A stretch of DNA of 64,000 nucleotides from Burkholderiaceae bacterium (GTDB lineage Bacteria; Pseudomonadota; Gammaproteobacteria; Burkholderiales; Burkholderiaceae_E), in the NCBI GenBank assembly GCA_024235875.1, contig JACKLP010000001.1:1-64000 (forward strand), written 5' to 3'. Below the pieces are notes generated by a model. The model ran no database searches. It had not been told where the DNA came from and was given only the letters and a program-made list of their open reading frames with translations. Positions 42,604-50,275 of the stretch are shown here, in pieces. Position 1 is the stretch's first letter, and the number at the start of each line of letters is the position of its first letter. Both the position numbers and the translations under genes were made by a program.

Positions 42604-44787
42604 ATGAACAAGAAGAAGCTCGCTATCGTCGTATTGTTGGCACTGATCGTTGTCGCGTTCTTTGCGAGCGGATTGCACAAGCATCTGACGCTCGACGCGG
42701 TCAAGGCTCGCCAGGGCGAGTTCCAGGCCTTGTTTGCGAGCAACCCGCTTACTGTCGCGGGAACCTTCTTCCTGGTCTACGTGCTCGTGGCGGCGACTTC
42801 GCTGCCGGGGGCGGCGGTGATGACGCTGCTGGCAGGGGCCGTATTCGGATTCTGGTGGGGTTTGCTGATCGTGTCTTTCGCGTCGACGATCGGCGCGACG
42901 CTGGCATTCCTCGCGTCGCGCTTTCTGCTGCGTGACAGCATCCAGGGCCGATTCGGAGCGCGCCTGGCCTCGATCAATCGCGGGGTCGAGAAGGAGGGCT
43001 GGGTTTACCTGCTGACACTTAGGTTGATCCCGATCTTTCCGTTCTGGCTCGTCAACCTCCTGATGGGCGTGACCCCGATCCCGACGCGGGTGTTCTATGT
43101 CGTAAGCCAGCTCGGCATGCTCGCAGGTACGGCTATCTATGTGAACTTCGGCACTCAGCTCGCCAGCATCGAGTCATTGCGCGGACTGTTGAGCCCCGGC
43201 GTCGTCATCTCGCTGGTGCTGCTTGGCCTGGCGGCACCGATCGGCAATTTCATCGCGCGCATCGTGCGAACGCGCAAGGTCTATGCGAAGTGGCAGAAGC
43301 CCGAACGCTTCGATCGCAACATCGTCGTCATCGGTGGGGGGAGCGCCGGGCTGGTCACGGCCTACATCGGTGCGGCCGTGAAGGCGAACGTCACGTTGGT
43401 CGAGAAGCACCGGATGGGCGGGGACTGCCTGAACTTCGGTTGCGTTCCGTCCAAGGCGCTCATCAAGTCCGCGCGGGTCGTGCACCAGGCGAGGCATGCG
43501 AGCAGTTATGGTCTGCGTCGCATGGATGTGGAATTCGACTTCGCCGACATCATGGAGCGCGTGAAGAATGTGGTTGCGGCGATCGAGCCGCATGACTCGG
43601 TCGAACGATATCGCGACCTGGGTGTCGACGTGGTCCTTGGTGATGCCCGGATCGTCTCGCCATGGGAGGTCGAGGTCTCGGAACAGGATCCGAATGGCGG
43701 GTCTTTGGGGACCACGCGAAGAATCCGGACCCGCAGCATCGTCATTGCGGCCGGCGCCAGCCCGTTCGTGCCACCGATCCCGGGAATCGAGGCGGTCGGC
43801 TACCTGACATCCGACAACCTGTGGGAGTTGCGCACGTTGCCTTCGCGCCTGCTCGTGCTGGGCGGCGGCCCCATCGGGTGCGAACTTTCGCAGGCATTCG
43901 CCCGGCTGGGCGCTCGCGTGACCCAGGTCGAGATGGCGCCACGCTTGATGATGCGAGAAGACCCGGACGTTTCGCAATTGGTGCAGGACTCGTTCGTCGC
44001 CGATGGCATCGACCTGCGGTTGCAGCACAAGGCGGTCCGATTCGAGAGACGGCAGGGCCAGAAGGTGCTCGTGGCGCAACGGCCCGATGGCAGCGAGATC
44101 GAGTTCGAGTTCGACGAACTGCTTTGCGCGGTCGGTCGCAGTGCGAGGGTGAGCGGCTACGGCCTGGAAGACCTCGAGATTCCGCTCGCGCGCACGCGCA
44201 CGATCGAAGTCAACGAGTTCCTCGAGACCAACTATCCCAATATTTTCGCCTGCGGAGACGTGGCCGGCCCGTATCAGTTCACTCATACAGCCGCGCACAT
44301 GGCCTGGTATGCGGCGGTCAATGCCTTGTTCGGCATGTTCCGTCGATTCAAGGTGGACTATTCGGTGATTCCGTGGGCGACGTTCACTTCTCCCGAGGTG
44401 GCGCGCGTCGGGCTCAACGAGCAGGACGCCCGGGAGCGTGGGATTCCCTACGAAGTCACTCGCTACGGGATAGACGATCTCGACCGGGCGATCGCCGATG
44501 AAGTCGCTCACGGATTCGTGAAGGTCCTGACCTCGCCTGGAAAGGATCGAATCCTCGGTGCCACGATCGTCGGTGAACATGCCGGCGACCTGATTGCGGA
44601 ATTCGTCTTCGCGATGAAGCACGGTCTCGGATTGAACAAGGTGCTCGGAACCATTCACATCTACCCGACCTTGGCCGAGGCGAACAAGTACGCGGCCGGC
44701 GAATGGAAGCGTGCCCATGCGCCACAACGCGTGCTCGAGTGGCTGCGGCGATTTCATCGCTGGCGACTCGGCGGGCCGGCGGCCTGA
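42604..44787 (+). CDS. Fusion: TVP38/DedA-like membrane domain plus mercuric-reductase-like flavoprotein
   Basis: A 727-residue two-part protein. Residues 1-225 have an N-terminal helix and a TVP38/TMEM64 (SNARE-associated) domain with several helices and the GxxFGFWWG and LRLIPIFPFW motifs. Residues 238-727 are a class I pyridine nucleotide-disulfide oxidoreductase with FAD motif GGGSAG (244-249), redox pair Cys275/Cys280 in GGDCLNFGCVPSK, and C-terminal HIYPTLAEANKYA. The mercuric-ion-binding vicinal cysteines at the very C terminus of true MerA are absent. It could reduce a thiol, metalloid or quinone at the membrane. The ATG at 42604 has GGAG five bases upstream. Confidence 0.88.
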   Translation: MNKKKLAIVVLLALIVVAFFASGLHKHLTLDAVKARQGEFQALFASNPLTVAGTFFLVYVLVAATSLPGAAVMTLLAGAVFGFWWGLLIVSFASTIGATLAFLASRFLLRDSIQGRFGARLASINRGVEKEGWVYLLTLRLIPIFPFWLVNLLMGVTPIPTRVFYVVSQLGMLAGTAIYVNFGTQLASIESLRGLLSPGVVISLVLLGLAAPIGNFIARIVRTRKVYAKWQKPERFDRNIVVIGGGSAGLVTAYIGAAVKANVTLVEKHRMGGDCLNFGCVPSKALIKSARVVHQARHASSYGLRRMDVEFDFADIMERVKNVVAAIEPHDSVERYRDLGVDVVLGDARIVSPWEVEVSEQDPNGGSLGTTRRIRTRSIVIAAGASPFVPPIPGIEAVGYLTSDNLWELRTLPSRLLVLGGGPIGCELSQAFARLGARVTQVEMAPRLMMREDPDVSQLVQDSFVADGIDLRLQHKAVRFERRQGQKVLVAQRPDGSEIEFEFDELLCAVGRSARVSGYGLEDLEIPLARTRTIEVNEFLETNYPNIFACGDVAGPYQFTHTAAHMAWYAAVNALFGMFRRFKVDYSVIPWATFTSPEVARVGLNEQDARERGIPYEVTRYGIDDLDRAIADEVAHGFVKVLTSPGKDRILGATIVGEHAGDLIAEFVFAMKHGLGLNKVLGTIHIYPTLAEANKYAAGEWKRAHAPQRVLEWLRRFHRWRLGGPAA

Positions 44788-44804
44788 CAGCACAGGAGTA
44801 CGAG

Positions 44805-45635
44805 ATGCAGGACCCAAGCTCCAGACGGATGTTTCTCCACAAGGCCGGTTCGTTGGCGATCCTGGCGCTCGCCCCGGGGGCGGTCGGGGCCGCGCCGGAT
44901 GCAGCCGATGCCTGGGACGCGCTGCTCAAGCGGCACGTGCGCTGGAACGAGGCGGGCGTCGCGTCGACGGTCGACTACAAGGCCATCTCGAGCGCTCGCA
45001 GCACGCTCGATACGGTCCTGAAGGCTTTTTCAGCGGTGAGCAGGAGCGCGTACGACGCCATGTCGCGAGCCGACCGCCTGGCCTTCCTGATCAATGCCTA
45101 CAACGCGTTCACGATCGACCTGATACTGACGAAGTACCCGGATCTGAAGTCGATCAAGGATCTCGGCGGCTTGTTCAGCAGCCCATGGAAGAAGAAGTTC
45201 TTCCGGTTGCTGGGCGAAGAGCGAAGCCTGGACGACATCGAGCATGGAATGATCCGGGCACCGGGCGTGTTCGATGAACCGCGGATCCACTTCGTCGTGA
45301 ATTGCGCTTCGATCGGATGTCCGGCCTTGCGACCAGAGGCGATGCGTGGCGCCACGATCGATTCGCAACTCGAAGACAGCGCGCGGCGGTTCCTGCGTGA
45401 CCGCAGTCGAAACCGTCTTGATCCGGTGGCTGGCGAGCTCCGTGTCTCCAAGATCTTCGACTGGTACGGCGGTGACTTTTCGAAGGGCTACCGCGGCATC
45501 GACTCGCTGAATCAGTTCTTCGCAATGCACGCCGATGCGCTTGGCGACGACGCCGGTCAGGTAAGCAGAATCCGCGCTGGCAAGCTCGAGATCGACTTCC
45601 TTGACTACGATTGGCGACTCAACGACCGCCGTTGA
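44805..45635 (+). CDS. DUF547 family exported protein
   Basis: A 276-residue DUF547 protein. The N terminus has a Tat-like signal (SSRRMFLHKAG followed by a hydrophobic stretch to about residue 30). The family core is visible in LAFLINAYNAFTIDLIL (about 97-113) and HFVVNCASIGCPALRPEA (about 165-182), with conserved Asn, Cys and His that recall cysteine-peptidase-like (transglutaminase-fold) active sites. Function is unknown. It lies 17 bases after the flavoprotein gene and is a frequent companion of TVP38 and rSAM-associated transferases. Confidence 0.85.
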   Translation: MQDPSSRRMFLHKAGSLAILALAPGAVGAAPDAADAWDALLKRHVRWNEAGVASTVDYKAISSARSTLDTVLKAFSAVSRSAYDAMSRADRLAFLINAYNAFTIDLILTKYPDLKSIKDLGGLFSSPWKKKFFRLLGEERSLDDIEHGMIRAPGVFDEPRIHFVVNCASIGCPALRPEAMRGATIDSQLEDSARRFLRDRSRNRLDPVAGELRVSKIFDWYGGDFSKGYRGIDSLNQFFAMHADALGDDAGQVSRIRAGKLEIDFLDYDWRLNDRR

Positions 45636-45651
45636 TCCTGATGGCTCCGCG

Positions 45652-46323
45652 GTGACGATCTCGATCGTGATCCCCGCGCTCGATGAAGGCGAGGCCATCG
45701 CTCGCGTCATATCCGCCGTACGTGGCGAAGCCCTGGAGGTGATCGTCGTGGATGGCGGCAGTCATGACGACACCGTCGATGTTGCGCGAGCCAATGGCGC
45801 CCGAGTGTTGCGCGCGAAAAGAGGGCGTGCCAGCCAGATGAACGCGGGCGCCGGTCTGGCGCAGGGCGACGTCGTCGTGTTTCTGCATGCCGATACGCTT
45901 CTGCCCGAGGGCTGGCACGCCGCGATCGTCCGTACGCTTGCTCGAACCCGGCGCGGTTGGGGACGCTTCGACGTACGATTCGATTCGTCGGGCCCCATGC
46001 TCGCAATGGTCAGCTCCGCCATGAATGCCCGCTCCGCGTTGACCGGAATCTGCACGGGGGATCAGGCCATGTTCGTGTCGCGGAGCATTTGGCGCCAGGT
46101 CGATGGCTTTGCGCCGATCTCGCTGATGGAAGACATCGAGCTGAGTGCCCGCCTTCGCCGTCTGGTCGGTCGACCAGCACGTATCAGACCGTGCGCGACG
46201 ACCTCTTCGAGGCGGTGGCGTGAACGCGGGGTGGTGCGCACGATCATCGAGATGTGGGTCCTTCGAGCGGCCTTCCGACTCGGGGTCGATCCCGAGCGCT
46301 TGTACCGGCGCTACTATGGGTGA
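45652..46323 (+). CDS. Glycosyltransferase, rSAM/selenodomain-associated type 2 (TIGR04283-like)
   Basis: A 223-residue GT2-type glycosyltransferase. It starts ISIVIPALDEGEAIARV, with nucleotide-binding VIVVDGGSHDDT, GRASQMNAGA, and the DxD-type HADTLLP near residue 82. CTGDQAMFV and LMEDIELSARL complete the family pattern. The named family is known for occurring with ArsS-type radical SAM proteins. The GTG at 45652 begins right at the conserved strand; a TTG at 45601 would add 17 residues and overlap the DUF547 gene. Its stop overlaps the next gene by eight bases. Confidence 0.85.
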   Translation: MTISIVIPALDEGEAIARVISAVRGEALEVIVVDGGSHDDTVDVARANGARVLRAKRGRASQMNAGAGLAQGDVVVFLHADTLLPEGWHAAIVRTLARTRRGWGRFDVRFDSSGPMLAMVSSAMNARSALTGICTGDQAMFVSRSIWRQVDGFAPISLMEDIELSARLRRLVGRPARIRPCATTSSRRWRERGVVRTIIEMWVLRAAFRLGVDPERLYRRYYG

Positions 46324-47809
46324 GATCACGAGCCGGAATACGAATGGAACGCTAGTCGTGTTCGCGCGCGAGCCGGTTCGCGGGCGCGTCAAGACCCGTC
46401 TTGCTGCCGAAGTGGGGGAGCGAGCGGCATATGTCGCATACCGCGCGCTACTGCGTCGCAGCTTGCGCCTCGCCCTCGAGAGCGGGCGGCTGCACGGATA
46501 CCGGGTCGTCATCGCGGCCGATATCCACCAATGCAACCTGGCAGGGACGTGGCTGCATGGCCAGGCCCAGCGGCACGATGTCCGAATCCTGGCGCAGGAG
46601 GGCGCGGATCTGGGCGCGCGGATGCTTCTCGCGATGCGTGCCTCGGTGGGCGGCGAATCGGATCCGACACCCGTCGTGTTGATCGGTTGCGATAGTCCGA
46701 TACTCGACTTGGCCAGGGTCGAACAGGCATTCTCGATTCTGGGAAGACGCGATGCAGTCCTTACGCCGACCGAAGACGGCGGGTATGTGCTCGTGGGCCT
46801 GCGTGATCCGAGCGATACAAGGATCGCGAGACTGTTCGAGGGGATCGATTGGGGCAGCGATCGAGTCGCACGACAAACCGTCGATGCGGCGAAATCGAAC
46901 GGGTTCACGCTGGGTTTCACCGCGAGCGCCTGGGACGTGGACCATGCTGCCGATCTGTTGCGTTGGCAAGCCGCGAGGGCAGGGCTCGAACCCGTGGACA
47001 GTGAGCTTGCACCGCCTGACGGACGCACTGCGATGCTTGCGCGACGCCAGCTGCTGACCGTTGGCGGCGTGTCGGTGCTCACGGCCGCGTCGATACCCTG
47101 GCGAACTGCGCTTGCGTTGGCAGAGACTCGCCAGCTGGCACGCTTTTCTTCAATGTCATTGGGCCTGATCCCCCCCGAGGGCCGGGATGGCTGGCGTGTT
47201 CAAACCGTGAGGGGGGTTCCGCCAGACAAGGCCTCGATCGTGGCGGCCGGGGACGCCCCGGTGCTCGCGCTGGAGTCTCATGAATCGGCCTCTGCGCTCG
47301 TGCATCGGGTGCCTGTTTCCCTGCGCGGATCCACCCATGTCGACTGGCGTTGGCAGGTATCGGGGTTTCCGCGCCGCAGCGGCTTCGGCGAACGAGATCT
47401 GGACGATTTCGCTGCCCGGGTCTACGTGATCTTCGACTACCCTCTCGACAAGGTGCCTTTTGGCGAGCGGATCGCGATCCGGATCGCGCGCGCCTTCTAT
47501 TCGGACGTACCGGCTGCCGCACTCGTTTATGTCTGGCACCCCAGCGTTGCGGTCGACACGCTTGCCATTTCGCCGTATTCGGGGCGCGCGCGAATGCTGG
47601 TTGCTCGGCAGGATCCGCGTGTCGGCGTCTGGCATCGCGAGCGGCGAGATCTCATGCGCGATTTCCAGCGCGCATTCGGTGCGGAATACGGTCCGGGCAT
47701 GCCCCCTTTGGCGGCAATCGCGCTGGGCGCCGATACCGACCAGTCGGGCGGCAGGCTGACCGCCTACTTCGGCGACGTGCTGCTTTCGCGACGCGTGCCG
47801 CCGTCCTGA
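46316..47809 (+). CDS. Fusion: TIGR04282-like transferase plus DUF3047 domain
   Basis: A 497-residue continuous reading frame. Residues 11-225 are the rSAM-associated transferase type 1 domain (DUF2064/CofC-like GT-A fold): VVFAREPVRGRVKTRL, GCDSP (124-128) and PTEDGGYVLVGL. Residues 240-269 (MLARRQLLTVGG and a hydrophobic stretch) look exactly like a Tat signal or membrane anchor. Residues 275-497 are a DUF3047 domain (WRWQVSGFPRR, LDDFAARVYVIFDYPL). As a fusion, the transferase would be cytoplasmic and DUF3047 periplasmic. Alternatively DUF3047 starts separately at the internal ATG at 47033, though no strong ribosome site is seen. Confidence 0.82.
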   Translation: MGEITSRNTNGTLVVFAREPVRGRVKTRLAAEVGERAAYVAYRALLRRSLRLALESGRLHGYRVVIAADIHQCNLAGTWLHGQAQRHDVRILAQEGADLGARMLLAMRASVGGESDPTPVVLIGCDSPILDLARVEQAFSILGRRDAVLTPTEDGGYVLVGLRDPSDTRIARLFEGIDWGSDRVARQTVDAAKSNGFTLGFTASAWDVDHAADLLRWQAARAGLEPVDSELAPPDGRTAMLARRQLLTVGGVSVLTAASIPWRTALALAETRQLARFSSMSLGLIPPEGRDGWRVQTVRGVPPDKASIVAAGDAPVLALESHESASALVHRVPVSLRGSTHVDWRWQVSGFPRRSGFGERDLDDFAARVYVIFDYPLDKVPFGERIAIRIARAFYSDVPAAALVYVWHPSVAVDTLAISPYSGRARMLVARQDPRVGVWHRERRDLMRDFQRAFGAEYGPGMPPLAAIALGADTDQSGGRLTAYFGDVLLSRRVPPS

Positions 47810-50130
47810 CCGGACAGACCAGACGTCGCGGCTGCCTCGGGGGCCTGCCCGGCGCGCGCAACTGGCGCGCCGACGCCGACGGAACGGGTATTCTGCGCGG
47901 CAAACAGCGACTCGATGGGTATCGGGGCCCCGATCAGCTCGCCCTGGATATGAAGCACGCCCAGTTCTCCCAGTCGATCGAAGATCTCCTGGTTGTGGAC
48001 ATGCTCTGCGATCGTACGCACATTGAGCCGCCGCGCGACGCGTACCGTCGACAGAACGATTTCTTCGTCGATGGGGTTGGTGACCAGGTTGCGGATGAAC
48101 GAGCCGTCGATCTTGAGGTAGTCGATAGGAAATCGCTTCAGGTATTCGAAGGTAGCCAGGCCGGTGCCGAAATCGTCTAGAGCGATCCCGAATCCTTCGC
48201 TCTTCAGCTCGTCGACAAGGCGCGACGCCGCACCCGGCGACCGAATCGCTTCGCTCTCCGTGATCTCGAAGACGACCTTCTCGGCCGGTATGCCGAAGAA
48301 CGATCTCTGCTCCCTGATGAACCCGGCGATCGTCCCTTCGCTCATGGTCAGGCCCGACAGATTGATCGAGCATTTCCAGGTCCGATCCAGCGCCTGCGGA
48401 TTGGCGGCCAGCCAAGCGAAGACTTTGCGGATCACCCCGCGATCCATCGCCGGCGTCATCTGCGCCTGCACGGCGAGCGACAGGAATTCCGGCGGGCGGA
48501 TGAGCCCACCGTCGCGATCCAGGAGTCGAACCAGGATCTCGTAGGAGAGCATGTTCTCGGGCGCATCGGGATCAACGATCGGCTGCGCGTGGATCGCAAA
48601 GCGCTGGTCGCGAATCGACTCCCGGATGCTCTCGATCTTGCCCTGGTGAGCGCGTCGGGCGTCGATCATCGTCTGCGACAAGGGTTCGACGAACAATTGC
48701 GGGTCGCGCACGCTGGCGGCGATGGCCATGGCATCCGACAGCGACAAGAGGCAATCTTCGCTATTGATCAGCGCATGGCGATCGACGAGCAGGCCGCCGA
48801 CGCAGGCCTGGAGGCGTACGCTGCCGTGCTCTGTCCGGTACACCTGTCCATTGAGCTGCGCATAGATCTCTCGGGCAATCGTCCTTACCTGCGACACCGA
48901 CTCGGCCCGGACCAACAAGGCGAATCGACCGGCCGACAGGCGCGCGGCGGCGCAGGCGCCGGGTTGGCGCGAGAGCAGGGCGGCAACGCCTTGTTCGAGC
49001 TGGAGCGCCTGAATTGCACCGCACAAGTCGTTCAGCGTGTCGAAATTGTGCAAATGCAGGCCGATCAGGCCATAGTCGGGGCGCGAGGGCACGGCGAGGC
49101 GCTCACCTACGTCCGAAAGCAGCCCTCGATCATTGAGCAATCCGGTCGACATGTCCTGGCGCGCCTGGCGCGCGACGCGAATCAAAGCGTTGCGGCGATC
49201 GGTCGCAGTGGCCTGTAGCAATTGGGCGACCAGGACTGCCGCAAAGACCAGAATCGAAGCCTCGACGTTACGGAATGGATCGTCGTTTCCGTCGGCGACA
49301 GCGTAGGCTCGCGCGAGCAGCAAGGCTGCTGCAGTGGCGAGCAAGGTCGTCGCGGTAGCGCGCTCCTGGCAACGAACAGCGGTCCACGCGACGATCGGAA
49401 TGTAAAAGAAGGCCAGCGCGTAACCGTAGGGGCCTTGTCCAAATCCGGCGACAATGAGACTGGCGAGAATCACGATCCCGGTGAGCATGACGCCGCCCGG
49501 ATCGATTGCAGTCTCGCTCCGGTGCGAACCATCGGTTGCAGATTCGCGTGCGGGCAACCAGGCCAGCACCATCGGGGCCACCACCAAGGTACCCAGGGAG
49601 TCGATCAGCCACCAGTACAAGAAGGCGCTGATCGCGTGGATCGGGAGTTCTGCGCTCGACAGCGAGCCGGCCAGACTGGCGATCAGGGCGTCGACGGGAG
49701 CAGAGATCAGGGCGACGCACAACAGCAGGCGGATCGATGACTCGAGGCGATATTCAGCAGGCTTCCAGGCCTCGATCCGGGTCAACAGCGCAGCAGCGCA
49801 GATCGGTCCCGTCGTGCTTGCCAATGCGGCACCCGCGACCAGCGCGGGAGATTGAAAGTGCATTGCGGTCCAGACCGCTGCACCGATTCCGGCCGGCAGG
49901 GCGGCCGACCAGTGCCAACGCCGCGCTGCAGCGAATGCCAGTCCCGATGCCGGCCAGACGATCACGGCCTGCGGATCGTTGACGGCGATCAACTGGGCCA
50001 GCATGCACGCCAGAAAGGCACCGGCCCCGATCAGGAGCGCACGGGTCACCGGGCCGATCCGGTTCTGAGGTGGGGAGGCTTCAGCGAGCAAGTCGAATCG
50101 GATCCGGGTGGGGCGTCGTACGCCGGGCAT
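47764..50130 (-). CDS. MASE1-(degenerate GGDEF)-EAL signalling protein
   Basis: A 788-residue inner-membrane protein. Residues 30-310 form a MASE1 sensor with about eight helices (VIVWPASGLAFA near 57). Residues 325-485 have the length of a GGDEF domain, but the active-site loop reads LSAGRFALL, so no cyclase activity is expected. Residues 495-760 form an EAL domain: Glu531 (EIL), Asn590, Glu622, DDFGTG at 652-657, Lys673, Glu709 and Gln729 are kept, but the second Glu of the AExVE motif is His712. It is probably a c-di-GMP phosphodiesterase or binder. It converges with the transferase-DUF3047 gene, overlapping its end by 46 bases. Confidence 0.88.
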   Translation of the reverse strand: MPGVRRPTRIRFDLLAEASPPQNRIGPVTRALLIGAGAFLACMLAQLIAVNDPQAVIVWPASGLAFAAARRWHWSAALPAGIGAAVWTAMHFQSPALVAGAALASTTGPICAAALLTRIEAWKPAEYRLESSIRLLLCVALISAPVDALIASLAGSLSSAELPIHAISAFLYWWLIDSLGTLVVAPMVLAWLPARESATDGSHRSETAIDPGGVMLTGIVILASLIVAGFGQGPYGYALAFFYIPIVAWTAVRCQERATATTLLATAAALLLARAYAVADGNDDPFRNVEASILVFAAVLVAQLLQATATDRRNALIRVARQARQDMSTGLLNDRGLLSDVGERLAVPSRPDYGLIGLHLHNFDTLNDLCGAIQALQLEQGVAALLSRQPGACAAARLSAGRFALLVRAESVSQVRTIAREIYAQLNGQVYRTEHGSVRLQACVGGLLVDRHALINSEDCLLSLSDAMAIAASVRDPQLFVEPLSQTMIDARRAHQGKIESIRESIRDQRFAIHAQPIVDPDAPENMLSYEILVRLLDRDGGLIRPPEFLSLAVQAQMTPAMDRGVIRKVFAWLAANPQALDRTWKCSINLSGLTMSEGTIAGFIREQRSFFGIPAEKVVFEITESEAIRSPGAASRLVDELKSEGFGIALDDFGTGLATFEYLKRFPIDYLKIDGSFIRNLVTNPIDEEIVLSTVRVARRLNVRTIAEHVHNQEIFDRLGELGVLHIQGELIGAPIPIESLFAAQNTRSVGVGAPVARAGQAPEAAATSGLSGQDGGTRRESSTSPK

Positions 50131-50193
50131 ACGTCTCGCCTGGGGGTTACGCGGATTTTACTGGACAAGCGTCGCGTTGCCAGCGACACACGC

Positions 50194-50221
50194 GAGAAAG
50201 GGGGCTTGCGCCCCCTTTCTC
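50194..50221 (-). terminator. Palindromic terminator after acnA
   Basis: GAGAAAGGGGGC (50194-50205) and GCCCCCTTTCTC (50210-50221) form a 12-bp perfect stem with a 4-base loop, 55 bases after the acnA stop on the minus strand. It ends the acnA transcript before the EAL gene. It lacks a long T tail, but the stem is very stable. Confidence 0.65.
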
Positions 50222-50275
50222 GTGTCCGCGAACCTGCTAGGGCGCAACGTCCCGAGACCTCTTGGCTTCCGGTCT

